Source: Mediterraneibacter hominis (GTDB taxonomy: Bacteria > Bacillota > Clostridia > Lachnospirales > Lachnospiraceae). From it: DNA of 64,000 nucleotides. Each line of letters begins with the position of its first letter. Positions within the stretch are counted from its first letter, which is position 1. The stretch spans positions 1,488,001 to 1,552,000 of the forward strand of contig NZ_JACOPF010000001.1 in the NCBI RefSeq assembly GCF_014287475.1. Reading direction: 5' to 3'. This document shows, one piece after another, positions 1 to 7,534 of this stretch. The notes beneath the pieces were generated by a model. The model was given only the letters and a program-made list of their open reading frames with translations. It was not told the DNA's origin and made no database searches. A program made the translations under genes and the position numbers.

Positions 1-892
1 CAATCTGGTTGTGATCCACCGCAATATTTGCCTCTGTATAAATCGGCGCCAATTCATGCTGTGCAGGTGCAACTTCGTTGTGCTGTGTCTTGGAAGATAC
101 ACCAACCTTCCAGAGCTCAATGTTTACATCCCGCATAAAAGAAGCAATCCTCTGTCGGATTGTTCCAAAATAATGATCGTCCAGCTCTTGTCCCTTTGGA
201 GGCATCGCTCCAAATAAGGTGCGCCCTGTATATATTAAGTCTTTTCTCTCAAGAAACTTTTTCGCATCTACCAAAAAGTACTCCTGCTCTGCTCCTACAG
301 ACGGAGTCACTTTCTTAGACGTCGTATTTCCAAACAGACGCAGCAGCCTGAGCGCCTGTGTATTGATCGCTTCCATAGAGCGAAGAAGCGGAGTTTTTTG
401 ATCCAGCGCTTCCCCAGTATAAGAACAGAATGCAGTCGGAATACAAAGGGTTGCACCTGCCGCATCCTGGCGTACAAATGCCGGAGATGTACAGTCCCAT
501 GCTGTATATCCTCTTGCTTCAAATGTAGCCCGAAGCCCGCCTGACGGGAAAGAAGAAGCATCCGGTTCTCCTTTTATCAGTTCTTTTCCAGAAAAACTCA
601 TCAAAATTTTCCCACTTGGAAGTGGAGCTGAAATAAAAGAATCGTGTTTTTCTGCCGTAACACCTGTCAGCGGCAGGAACCAGTGCGTATAATGGGTCGC
701 GCCTTTTTCTATCGCCCATTCTTTCATTTCATGGGCAATGACATCTGCTGTCTCAAGGTCTAATTCTTTCCCCTCTTCAATCGTATTTTTCAGGTTCTTG
801 TAGACTTTCTTCGGAAGCCGTTCCTGCATCACGGTATCGTTAAATACATTTTCTCCAAAAATGTCTGCTACATTGAACAATTCTGTACTCAT
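1..892 (-). CDS. glnN: Glutamine synthetase type III, N-terminal part (cut by window edge)
   Basis: ATP-dependent synthesis of glutamine from glutamate and ammonia in the cytoplasm. About 297 codons are present from the start at 892 and the frame is open at base 1, so roughly the last 400 residues of a ~700-residue GSIII are missing. The N-terminus ([19 protein letters not shown]), the [19 protein letters not shown] block, the [11 protein letters not shown] strand (a metal-binding Glu region) and [17 protein letters not shown] are hallmark GSIII segments, distinct from the GSI and GSII families. The start is set by the type III N-terminus and a purine-rich site just upstream. A promoter and a terminator-like leader lie upstream (932-1013), suggesting control by premature termination. 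No other gene is cotranscribed from the same promoter inside the window. Confidence 0.95.
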   Translation of the reverse strand, partial: MSTELFNVADIFGENVFNDTVMQERLPKKVYKNLKNTIEEGKELDLETADVIAHEMKEWAIEKGATHYTHWFLPLTGVTAEKHDSFISAPLPSGKILMSFSGKELIKGEPDASSFPSGGLRATFEARGYTAWDCTSPAFVRQDAAGATLCIPTAFCSYTGEALDQKTPLLRSMEAINTQALRLLRLFGNTTSKKVTPSVGAEQEYFLVDAKKFLERKDLIYTGRTLFGAMPPKGQELDDHYFGTIRQRIASFMRDVNIELWKVGVSSKTQHNEVAPAQHELAPIYTEANIAVDHNQI

Positions 893-931
893 ATTTTTTC
901 CCTTTCTCACTTTTTTCTTATGCCGGAGCAG

Positions 932-964
932 AAAAAAGGGCACTCCAACTATGCTGGAACGCCC
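932..964 (-). terminator. Attenuator-like terminator in glnN leader
   Basis: On the minus strand GGGCGTTCCA (955-964) can pair with TGGAGTGCCC (938-947) around a 7-base loop, followed directly by six U (932-937). It sits between the predicted promoter and the glnN start 40 bases further on, with no reading frame before it. A small hairpin CAT-ACGCAG-ATG precedes it. Clostridial glnN genes are known to be controlled by ANTAR-type antitermination, but the loops here do not clearly fit the A1/G4 hexaloop rule, so the mechanism is open. Confidence 0.6.
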
Positions 965-984
965 CTGTCACATCTGCGTATGTT

Positions 985-1013
985 AGTATAACGCAATCGC
1001 CAAAAAAAGGCAA
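985..1013 (-). promoter_or_regulatory. Predicted sigma-A promoter of glnN
   Basis: On the minus strand TTGCCT (1008-1013), a 17-base spacer and TATACT (985-990). Transcription would start near 978, about 15 bases before the hairpin at 938-964, so every glnN transcript passes through that hairpin. Confidence 0.6.
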
Positions 1014-1044
1014 GTAAATTTCATAATTTTTTGTAATTACTGGC

Positions 1045-1203
1045 AACAGTTCAGCCATACAGTGTGCGGGAAGCATAAAACATGTCTGCATGTTTTTGCA
1101 AGCGTACATTTGTATAAACTGAGTGCCCATCAATGAGTAAACCAGTGGCGGCAGCCACGATAAGCACGCAGTGCGGTTTTACAGACGGCGCAGGCTGAAC
1201 TGC
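1045..1203 (-). repeat. Palindromic repeat element, copy 1 (full length)
   Basis: About 159 bases bounded by AACAGTTCAGCC and GGCTGAACTG, matching the reverse complement of 36681-36841 along its whole length at roughly 90 percent by eye (shared blocks include CAGTGTGCGGGAAG, GCAAGCGTACAT, GGCGGCAGCCACGATAAGC). It fills most of the glnN-fba gap together with the glnN promoter. It holds no convincing gene. Confidence 0.85.
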
Positions 1204-1219
1204 TACAATTACTGTATAA

Positions 1220-2083
1220 TCAGGCTTTTCCTACTGAGCCGAATAATTCCATTTTCTCTTTTACTGTCTCCATGATTGCGTCTGTGCCTGGTTTCAGTAA
1301 TTTTCTAGGATCAAATCCTTTGCCTTCCAAATCCTTTCCTGCTTCCACATATTTCCTCGTCGCAGCTGCAAAGGAAAGCTGGCACTCTGTATTTACATTG
1401 ATCTTAGCTACACCAAGTTCAATTGCCTTTTTAATCATATCTTCTGGGATGCCTGTACCGCCATGAAGCACCAATGGCATATCTCCTGTCAGCTTCTGAA
1501 TTGCATCCAAAGTTTCGAAGCTCAATCCCTCCCAATTATCTGGATATTTACCATGAATATTGCCGATTCCTGCCGCCAGGAAATCAATTCCAAGCTCTGC
1601 AACCATTTTGCACTCCTGTGGATCCGCACACTCTCCTCTTCCAATTACGCCGTCCTCTTCTCCTCCAATAGAGCCGACTTCTGCCTCAATAGACATATTG
1701 TGTTCATGCGCAATCTTAACAAGCTCTTTTGTCTTTTCTACATTTTCCTCAATCGGATAATGAGAGCCGTCAAACATAATGGAAGAGAATCCTGCCTCCA
1801 CACACTTCATACAGCCTTCATAACTGCCATGATCCAAGTGAAGCGCTACCGGCACTGTAATGCCAAGCTCTTCGAGCATTCCGTTTACCATGCCTACCAC
1901 AGTCTTATATCCTGTCATATATTTTCCTGCACCCTCTGATACGCCAAGAATAACCGGTGAATTACACTCCTGCGCAGTCAAAAGAATTGCCTTTGTCCAT
2001 TCCAGGTTATTGATGTTAAACTGACCTACTGCGTAATGTCCTGCTTTTGCTTTTTGAAGCATTTCTGTTGCTGATACTAACAT
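1220..2083 (-). CDS. fba: Class II fructose-1,6-bisphosphate aldolase
   Basis: Zinc-dependent cleavage of fructose-1,6-bisphosphate to glyceraldehyde-3-phosphate and dihydroxyacetone phosphate in glycolysis and gluconeogenesis. 287 residues, the normal length of the class II family. Visible motifs: VGQFNINNLEW near the N-terminus, VALHLDHGSYEG (zinc-binding His and catalytic Asp region), SIEAEVGSIGGEEDG, and LVLHGGTGIPEDMIKKAI followed by GVAKINVNTE (second metal and phosphate-binding segments). The start at 2083 (MLVSATEML) is chosen because GGAGGA lies 8 bases upstream; the frame stays open upstream but that extension is not conserved. Single gene, transcribed away from the PH-domain gene. 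Confidence 0.95.
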   Translation of the reverse strand: MLVSATEMLQKAKAGHYAVGQFNINNLEWTKAILLTAQECNSPVILGVSEGAGKYMTGYKTVVGMVNGMLEELGITVPVALHLDHGSYEGCMKCVEAGFSSIMFDGSHYPIEENVEKTKELVKIAHEHNMSIEAEVGSIGGEEDGVIGRGECADPQECKMVAELGIDFLAAGIGNIHGKYPDNWEGLSFETLDAIQKLTGDMPLVLHGGTGIPEDMIKKAIELGVAKINVNTECQLSFAAATRKYVEAGKDLEGKGFDPRKLLKPGTDAIMETVKEKMELFGSVGKA

Positions 2084-2309
2084 ATTTCTCTTCCTCCAAT
2101 TCTGCCTCTGCTCTCTCAAAGAACAGAAACTAGTTTTAAACCTTATTTCATTATATCCTATCATACCCTAAAAAACAATCCATAAATCACAACTGCATAA
2201 AAAGTCTGTCTAGCAGAATGCCCACAGCATACCAGTTTCTTTTTTATTTTTTTATGATATAATTATGTTGTATTTTACATATTTATTATACCCTAAAGGA
2301 GGAACTAAA

Positions 2310-2684
2310 ATGATTGATTTCAAAAACAGCGATTATGTCAAACTCAAACAGATAGATCCATCATCTGTCCTAAAGGATGTACAGCCCCTTCTGATTGAGC
2401 AGGAACAAATTATCGGAGCTTACAAGGCAATTCGTGATTACTGCATTTTTACAAATAAACGTCTGATTGCTGTCAACGTGCAGGGTGTAACTGGAAAGAA
2501 AAAAGATTTTTCTTCTCTTCCTTACTCAAAGGTCGTAGCCTATTCTGTAGAAACAGCCGGTGTGTTCGACTTAGATAGTGAACTAGAATTATATTTCAGC
2601 AGTCTTGGCAAAGTCAAATTTGAATTCACAGGTTCCAGCAACATTATTCAAATAGGACAGACAATCAGCAGATATATCCTCTAA
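2310..2684 (+). CDS. PH domain-containing protein (bacterial PH family)
   Basis: 124 residues, no signal peptide or membrane segment, so probably cytoplasmic. It fits the bacterial pleckstrin-homology-like family (PF08000 type): an N-terminal helix, then strands around EQIIGAYKAIRDYCIFTNKRLIAVNV, the SSLPYSKVVAYSVETAG block and a C-terminal helix ending in QTISRYIL. Members are widespread in Firmicutes and biochemically uncharacterised. The start at 2310 follows AAAGGAGG at a 7-base spacing; an upstream in-frame ATG has no ribosome site. TATAAT at about 2256-2261 may be the -10 box. Monocistronic. Function unknown. Confidence 0.8.
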   Translation: MIDFKNSDYVKLKQIDPSSVLKDVQPLLIEQEQIIGAYKAIRDYCIFTNKRLIAVNVQGVTGKKKDFSSLPYSKVVAYSVETAGVFDLDSELELYFSSLGKVKFEFTGSSNIIQIGQTISRYIL

Positions 2685-2690
2685 AAATTT

Positions 2691-2737
2691 AAACTGCCGT
2701 TTGTATCCGGCTTGTTCCGGCAACAGAGCGGCAGTTT
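2691..2737. repeat. Inverted repeat after PH-domain gene (possible terminator)
   Basis: AAACTGCCG (2691-2699) and CGGCAGTTT (2729-2737) form a 9-bp stem with a 29-base loop. It begins 6 bases after the stop codon of the PH-domain gene, where a terminator is expected, but no U-run follows, so termination is uncertain. Confidence 0.4.
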
Positions 2738-2805
2738 AATAGTGACATTATATGCTGCTTCACATAGTTTAGCTTGTACGAACTCTTTAAAATATAAAAA
2801 AGTTC

Positions 2806-2834
2806 TTGCATAATCAAAAAGCTTGTAGTATAAT
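2806..2834 (+). promoter_or_regulatory. Predicted promoter of tRNA-Glu
   Basis: TTGCAT (2806-2811), 17-base spacer, TATAAT (2829-2834). The start would fall near 2841, about 45 bases before the mature tRNA. Confidence 0.6.
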
Positions 2835-2885
2835 AAAATTCGCTTGTGAGAGAAAGATACTTTCACACACAGAAAAATTGAATTA

Positions 2886-2957
2886 GGCTCCATGGTCAAG
2901 CGGTTAAGACGCTAGCCTCTCACGCTGGAATCAGGGGTTCGATTCCCCTTGGAGTCA
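2886..2957 (+). tRNA. tRNA-Glu(CTC)
   Basis: Cloverleaf folds completely: acceptor GGCTCCA/TGGAGTC, D arm, anticodon stem CTAGC/GCTGG with loop CTCTCAC (anticodon CTC), T arm AGGGG-TTCGATT-CCCCT, discriminator A. CCA is not encoded. It reads GAG codons and forms its own unit with a promoter and terminator. Confidence 0.93.
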
Positions 2958-2971
2958 CTGATAAAAAGGTG

Positions 2972-3002
2972 TCCGCAGAAGTAATTCTGCGGATATTTTT
3001 TT
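2972..3002 (+). terminator. Intrinsic terminator of tRNA-Glu
   Basis: TCCGCAGAA-GTAA-TTCTGCGGA stem followed by TATTTTTTT, 14 bases after the tRNA. Confidence 0.85.
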
Positions 3003-3021
3003 GCCGAAAACGCCCTGTTTT

Positions 3022-3207
3022 CTACGCAATTTTTTGTTTTAGTATTTCAGCCTCACGTTTTAAGTCTGTAATCATCCGCAACAGCAAGGTAGTATTTTCA
3101 TTCTCCAACTTCGTTATTCTATAATACTGGTTTAATTCATCAATATTTTATTTAACCATATCTATTTTATTTTCCAGATATAAATCTTGTTAGTCTAACA
3201 TAATCAT
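3022..3207 (-). pseudogene. Decayed small coiled-coil protein gene
   Basis: A 62-codon frame starts at ATG 3207 after AAGAGGA and ends at TAG 3022-3024, but has in-frame TAA codons at positions 6 and 20. After the second stop the frame reads NIDELNQYYRITKLENEN and then a Leu/Glu/Lys-rich segment (TDLKREAEILKQKIA) typical of a coiled coil. The frame-wide coding look plus two stops suggests a recently broken short gene; an error-free alternative start downstream of the second stop is not obvious. Family not recognised. It might also be the remnant of the 3' part of a larger regulator or a mobile-element accessory gene. Confidence 0.5.
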
Positions 3208-3285
3208 TCCTCTTATTCATACTCCATTTAACCGTCCCGATTATAATATAAAAGCTTATAAGGGATTTCATTTTGCATATATACT

Positions 3286-4227
3286 TTAAATATCCCTATC
3301 TTCTTCTATTTTGGGCCTAGCAGACAAACCAGGAATCATTTTTTCCTGTACCATAATCTGAAGTCCCTGCTTTTTATTTTTTATGACGACTTTATCATGT
3401 TCGCCGCCAAATTCCCCATCCAATGTCCATGGAATTTCTTCTAGAGACTCAAACCGCACATTGCCTGATTTAAAGGAATACATATGTTTCGAATCAATCT
3501 GTTTAATAAGCAGAGATGCAACAATCTCATTCAATTCTATCGGATTTTTCGGCATCTTAATCAGTGTTACTTCAAATTCTCCGTCATCAAACACAATATC
3601 ACGTCCGATAATTCCTTTAAATCCTCCGACAGAACGAGAATTTGTTACCATTCCAAATATAAATTCATCTTCTACTATTCCGTCTTCATATGTGACTTTT
3701 ATATGATACGACGGAATGTTAAACAGCCGCTTCGCCCCCTCCAGCACATATGCCAAATGTCCCAATACATTTTTCATACTCTGCTTTGTCTCATATGAAA
3801 CATCTGTAAATAATCCGAATGCCGCAATATAAATGAAATAATCATCATTGAACATTCCTACATCACAAGCAAAAGGGGCTCCATTAACTACTGTACTTGC
3901 TGCTTCCAGTATATTTCGTGAGATATGAAGACTGTTAGCAAAATCATTTGTTGTTCCTGTCGGAATATAGCCGATAGGAACCTTTTTTTCTCTGAATGCC
4001 ATACCAGTTACCACTTCATCTAAAGTCCCGTCTCCTCCGCTGCACGCGACAAGATCATACTCTTCTTCGTAACTTTCCATTTTGGCCAGTGCATCATGGT
4101 ACCTCTGTGTTGGATATACAGTCACCTCATAACCACCCTTCACAAAAATATCCAGGACATCTGATAATTTAGGCTTTAAAAGCCCTGTACCTGCGTTTGG
4201 ATTATAGATAAACAGCATCTTTTTCAT
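3286..4227 (-). CDS. Diacylglycerol/lipid kinase family protein (YegS/DagK type)
   Basis: 313 residues, the usual size for soluble bacterial lipid kinases that phosphorylate diacylglycerol or a related lipid at the inner membrane face, recycling it into phosphatidic acid. Motifs: MLFIYNPNAGTG (nucleotide-binding strand-loop), ACSGGDGTLDEVVTG (family GGDGT signature), IPTGTTNDFANSL (second signature), and EIPWTLDGEFGG near the C-terminus (the family's D-G-E substrate region). The start at 4227 (MKKMLFIYN) is supported by GGAGGA 7 bases upstream. A terminator (4255-4287) separates it from the whiA operon upstream, so it is probably transcribed on its own or by read-through. Confidence 0.85.
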   Translation of the reverse strand: MKKMLFIYNPNAGTGLLKPKLSDVLDIFVKGGYEVTVYPTQRYHDALAKMESYEEEYDLVACSGGDGTLDEVVTGMAFREKKVPIGYIPTGTTNDFANSLHISRNILEAASTVVNGAPFACDVGMFNDDYFIYIAAFGLFTDVSYETKQSMKNVLGHLAYVLEGAKRLFNIPSYHIKVTYEDGIVEDEFIFGMVTNSRSVGGFKGIIGRDIVFDDGEFEVTLIKMPKNPIELNEIVASLLIKQIDSKHMYSFKSGNVRFESLEEIPWTLDGEFGGEHDKVVIKNKKQGLQIMVQEKMIPGLSARPKIEEDRDI

Positions 4228-4254
4228 CTTTTTATTCCTCCCGTCTGTCTTTTT

Positions 4255-4287
4255 ATTATAAAAGAGGCTGTACAAAAGTACAACCTC
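4255..4287 (-). terminator. Terminator after the murB-rapZ-whiA-HPr operon
   Basis: Minus-strand GAGGTTGTAC-TTTT-GTACAGCCTC (one G-U pair) followed by TTTTATAAT, 28 bases beyond the HPr-like stop codon. Confidence 0.75.
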
Positions 4288-4314
4288 CTTTTCATGTCCT
4301 GTATTATAAACTGC

Positions 4315-4575
4315 TTATTCTTTCACCTTCGTAAAAAAAGTCTTAATCCCTTCAGCAGCTTTCTTTTCATCATCACCTTCTGTAACAACTGTAAGTTCTT
4401 CTCCTTCTGCAAGACTCAGGCTCATCATCCCCATAATACTTTTTGCATTGATTTTCTTTCCGTTTACCATGATATGAATCTGGCTCGCGTACTGGCTTGC
4501 CTCCTGTACTAACAATGCAATCGGCCTTCCGTCAAGACCTTTGTTGTGCCTTACTACGACTGGTGTTTTAATCAT
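4315..4575 (-). CDS. crh: HPr-like protein without catalytic His15 (Crh-like)
   Basis: 86 residues with the HPr fold throughout. In true HPr the motif GLHARP carries His15, which relays phosphate from enzyme I; here it reads GLDGRP, with Asp15 and Gly16 but intact Arg17. The regulatory serine is kept: NAKSIMGMMSLSL places Ser46 at the HPr-kinase site. That combination is the logic of Bacillus Crh (Gln15, Ser46), which cannot carry PTS phosphate but can act as a CcpA corepressor when Ser46 is phosphorylated. The location, last gene of the murB-rapZ-whiA operon with a 4-base ATGA overlap with whiA, matches the Bacillus yvcJ-yvcK-yvcL-crh order. The symbol is by analogy. Confidence 0.8.
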   Translation of the reverse strand: MIKTPVVVRHNKGLDGRPIALLVQEASQYASQIHIMVNGKKINAKSIMGMMSLSLAEGEELTVVTEGDDEKKAAEGIKTFFTKVKE

Positions 4576-5531
4576 AATAATCCTCCTTGTTCTTGCCTTA
4601 CCTTCTCTGCCAGTTCACTTAACTTCCTAAGCCTGTGATTTACCCCTGATTTGCCGACGGGGGGTGAAAGGAGCTCGCCCAACTCCTTCAGCGTTGCATC
4701 CGGATACGATAGGCGGGCAAGTGCAACCTCTTCTAATCCTTCAGACAACTTTTCAAAACCAATTGTATCTCTGAGATATGTAATATCTTCTACTTGCTTT
4801 ACTGCAGCGGATACGGTTTTGTTAATGTTGGCAGTTTCACAATTTACCTTTCGATTTACAGAGTTTCTCATCTCTTTGAGTATCCTGACATTTTCTAGTT
4901 CCATCAAAGCGACATGTGCCTCCATAATATTCAAGATATCTACTATCTGCTCTCCTTCCTTCAGGTACACAATATAAGACTTCTTTCTTCGGACTATCTT
5001 AGCATCCATAGAAAACCCACATATCAATTCCTGAAGCTTAAGCGCCGTTTTCTCCGAGGCACAGACAATTTCCAGGTGATAGGACTTTTCTGGATCACTT
5101 ATAGAGCCTGCCGCCAGAAATGCTCCTCTGATAAATGCACGTCTGCAGCACGTCTGTCTTACCACAATAGGATTTGCCGGCTGAACTTCCACCATTTTCT
5201 GGTGATACTCGTCTATCATTTTTGTAGCCTGAAGAATCCGCAGCGCATCTTCGTGATGTTTTACAATAACGGAATAGGATGCACTACGCTTCCTAACGTT
5301 TCTTCGGATAGAGATATCAGTCTTTATATTAAATGTTTTTTCTATTAATGTAAAGACCTTTCTTACAACAACCAAATTTTCCGTATGAATTTTAATACTA
5401 TATTGATTGAATCGATTTATTACAATTGTACCACATAATTCCAATATAGCTGCAATCTCTGCTATCTGACAGTGCCTGGCAGCACTGATTTTCTTTCCAA
5501 TTTCTTCTTTTACTTTCCCAGAAAATGACAT
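4572..5531 (-). CDS. whiA: DNA-binding protein WhiA
   Basis: 319 residues. WhiA binds DNA and, depending on the species, affects sporulation, cell division and chromosome organisation. The N-terminal two-thirds resembles LAGLIDADG homing-endonuclease folds (CCRRAFIRGAFLAAGSISDP and KSYHLEIVC), without nuclease activity in known members; the C-terminal helix-turn-helix lies around YPDATLKELGELLSPPVGKSGVNHRL. ATG 5531 (MSFSGKVKEE) is preferred over 5537 because GGAG is 6 bases upstream of the former but touches the latter. It sits between rapZ and the HPr-like gene in the conserved Firmicutes cluster; the yvcK gene usually found between rapZ and whiA is absent here. Confidence 0.93.
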   Translation of the reverse strand: MSFSGKVKEEIGKKISAARHCQIAEIAAILELCGTIVINRFNQYSIKIHTENLVVVRKVFTLIEKTFNIKTDISIRRNVRKRSASYSVIVKHHEDALRILQATKMIDEYHQKMVEVQPANPIVVRQTCCRRAFIRGAFLAAGSISDPEKSYHLEIVCASEKTALKLQELICGFSMDAKIVRRKKSYIVYLKEGEQIVDILNIMEAHVALMELENVRILKEMRNSVNRKVNCETANINKTVSAAVKQVEDITYLRDTIGFEKLSEGLEEVALARLSYPDATLKELGELLSPPVGKSGVNHRLRKLSELAEKVRQEQGGLL

Positions 5532-5581
5532 AGCCATCTCCTCTGTTTCTACACTCTTTTTCTTCTGAATAAATAAGACTT

Positions 5582-6460
5582 CTACTTTTTTTTCCTTATA
5601 GCATCCTTCTCTATATCTCTGTGCTCAATACGTATGCCATAGCTCTCCTCTGGTTCCAGTATATGATACAGTGCATTGGCTAGCGTTACACTGCGGTGTT
5701 TTCCTCCCGTACATCCGATTGCCACCACAAGTTGATTTTTCCCTTCCAGAATATAGTTTGGTATCAAAAACTCCATCATATCCTTCAATTTCATCAGGAA
5801 AATTCTCCCTTTATCGTTTTCCATTACATAGTCCTGGACTTCCGGCTCATTTCCAGTTTTATCCTTCAGTTCTTCTATATAATATGGATTGGGCAAAAAT
5901 CTCACATCAAACACAAGATCCGCATCCTGCGGCACTCCGTATTTAAATCCAAAAGACATAATTGTAATGTAAAGATTTTTAAAGTCCTTTCCCTCCACAA
6001 ATATTTTTTCCAGTTCAAGACGCAGTTCCCGGGTAAGCATCTTACTTGTATCCAGTATATACGTCGCCTTCATTTTTAAGAACGCAATTTTTTCACGTTC
6101 TCTGGCAATTCCTTTATCAATTCTGCCGGAACCGCTTAAAGGATGCTGCCGTCTTGTCTCTTTATAACGTTTTACAAGAACATCATCTCTGGCATCCAGA
6201 AAAAGGATCTCATATTTAATTCCCATACTATCTATCTGACGCAGACTCTCTTCCAGTCCCGAAAAATCCTGTCCTCCTCTGATGTCAATCCCCAACGCAG
6301 TTTTTTTCATCTTTGTGTCAGGAGACGAAAGCATTTCTGCAAATTTCGTCATTAACAATATAGGAAGATTGTCTACGCAGAAATATCCCATATCCTCTAA
6401 CATTTTTAATGCGGTCGATTTTCCCGCGCCGGACATTCCTGTAACAATCACAAAACGCAT
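5582..6460 (-). CDS. rapZ: RapZ-family nucleotide-binding protein (RNase adapter)
   Basis: 292 residues, full length. N-terminal P-loop VTGMSGAGKSTALKMLED (Walker A at residues 8-15), then IDIRGGQDF and LFLDARDDVLVKRYKETRR in the nucleotide-binding half; the C-terminal half has FKYGVPQDADLVFDVRFLPNP and AIGCTGGKHRSVTLANAL, the signature of the sugar-amino-acid sensing domain. In E. coli RapZ binds glucosamine-6-phosphate and directs RNase E to GlmZ; the Bacillus homolog YvcJ has NTPase activity and affects competence. Role in this organism is not shown. It starts right after the murB stop (2-base gap), with its ribosome site inside murB, so translation is probably coupled. Confidence 0.93.
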   Translation of the reverse strand: MRFVIVTGMSGAGKSTALKMLEDMGYFCVDNLPILLMTKFAEMLSSPDTKMKKTALGIDIRGGQDFSGLEESLRQIDSMGIKYEILFLDARDDVLVKRYKETRRQHPLSGSGRIDKGIAREREKIAFLKMKATYILDTSKMLTRELRLELEKIFVEGKDFKNLYITIMSFGFKYGVPQDADLVFDVRFLPNPYYIEELKDKTGNEPEVQDYVMENDKGRIFLMKLKDMMEFLIPNYILEGKNQLVVAIGCTGGKHRSVTLANALYHILEPEESYGIRIEHRDIEKDAIRKKK

Positions 6461-6462
6461 TT

Positions 6463-7368
6463 TTAAAACTCTCCTATCCTCTTTACTTCCGGCTCCAAAT
6501 GTACACCGGAATTTTTTTCCACCCGTCTGATAACCTGCTCCATCAATTCTGTCACTTCTGCTGCCGTTGCATTTCCTCTGTTAATTACAAATCCACAGTG
6601 TTTTTCTGATACCTGTGCATCCCCAATCCGAAACCCTCTTAAGCCTGCATCCTCTATCAGTTTACCTGCAAAATATCCTTCCGGACGTTTAAAAGTGCTT
6701 CCTGCACTTCCGTACTCCAAAGGCTGTTTCGTGACACGCCGTTCTCTTAATTCCTCCATTTGCTCTCTGATTGCTTCTTTATCCCCCGACTGAAGTTCAA
6801 TTACCGCACTTAAAACAATATATCCTTTTTTTGCCAAAATACTCGTCCGGTATCCGAATTCCATCTGTTCTGCGGACAGGGTGAATATATTCCCGTGAAT
6901 GTCCATAACTCTGGCACTTTTTAATACTTGTTTCATCTCTCCACCGTATGCCCCTGCATTCATTACCAGAGCTCCCCCCAGTGTCCCCGGAATTCCTGAG
7001 GCAAACTCAAATCCTGTCAATCCTGCCTTTAATGCCTTTGCCGCAATCTTAGACAAAAGAGCTCCCGCCTGGGCGAAAATCTGGTTTTCTTTCACCTCTA
7101 TCGAATACATCTTCTTAAAAATCTGTATCACTGCCCCACGGTATCCCTTATCTCCAACCAACAGGTTGCTCCCATTTCCCATGATATAAAATGGTATATT
7201 GTATTGTCTGCAGACGCGGATAACTGCCTCAATCTCCTCTTCCTTTGACGGCGTGACAAAATAATCTGCCGGTCCTCCAATCCGAAACGTTGTGTGTCTG
7301 CTCATTTGTTCATTCACAGCCACATTTTTTTCACCAACTACGCTACACAATTCTTTATAAAAATCCAT
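6463..7368 (-). CDS. murB: UDP-N-acetylenolpyruvoylglucosamine reductase
   Basis: 301 residues, FAD enzyme that reduces UDP-GlcNAc-enolpyruvate to UDP-MurNAc with NADPH, the second committed step of peptidoglycan synthesis. FAD-binding motifs: NEQMSRHTTFRIGGPADY, FYIMGNGSNLLVGDKGYRG and GIPGTLGGALVMNAGAYGGE. The substrate and catalytic segment EYGSAGSTFKRPEGYFAGKLI carries the catalytic Ser, and the C-terminal Glu is in LEPEVKRIGEF. The lack of the extra loop before the catalytic region marks it as type IIa/IIb, typical of Gram-positives. First gene of the operon, with a predicted promoter at 7402-7430. Confidence 0.95.
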   Translation of the reverse strand: MDFYKELCSVVGEKNVAVNEQMSRHTTFRIGGPADYFVTPSKEEEIEAVIRVCRQYNIPFYIMGNGSNLLVGDKGYRGAVIQIFKKMYSIEVKENQIFAQAGALLSKIAAKALKAGLTGFEFASGIPGTLGGALVMNAGAYGGEMKQVLKSARVMDIHGNIFTLSAEQMEFGYRTSILAKKGYIVLSAVIELQSGDKEAIREQMEELRERRVTKQPLEYGSAGSTFKRPEGYFAGKLIEDAGLRGFRIGDAQVSEKHCGFVINRGNATAAEVTELMEQVIRRVEKNSGVHLEPEVKRIGEF

Positions 7369-7401
7369 TTTTTACTCCATTTCCTACGTGTTTTCCCCTT
7401 C

Positions 7402-7430
7402 ATAATACAACAACCTGCCTGTAAAGTAAA
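7402..7430 (-). promoter_or_regulatory. Predicted promoter of murB-rapZ-whiA operon
   Basis: Minus strand TTTACT (7425-7430), 17-base spacer, TATTAT (7402-7407), about 35 bases upstream of murB. Confidence 0.5.
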
Positions 7431-7442
7431 GCCGAGACTATC

Positions 7443-7471
7443 TTGCAAATTATTGAGAAATAGTGTATATT
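7443..7471 (+). promoter_or_regulatory. Predicted promoter of CNNM/CorC gene
   Basis: TTGCAA (7443-7448), 17-base spacer, TATATT (7466-7471). It is back to back with the murB promoter in a 166-base divergent region. Confidence 0.5.
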
Positions 7472-7534
7472 TAAGGAGTGTCTGTACAATTTTATTTTAA
7501 TATTTATTCGTACTAAAAGGAGTGAACAACAGTA

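Noticed and set aside
932..1013. Glutamine riboswitch (glnA RNA) upstream of glnN
   Set aside because: That motif is known from cyanobacteria and its conserved core is not visible; a plain attenuator hairpin is better supported.
3003..3285. Gap after tRNA-Glu as a possible integration site
   Set aside because: No integrase or duplicate tRNA 3' end was seen; the content is a decayed small gene.
4572..5531. WhiA as a LAGLIDADG homing endonuclease
   Set aside because: The fold is related, but gene context (murB-rapZ-whiA-HPr) and the C-terminal HTH identify it as WhiA.
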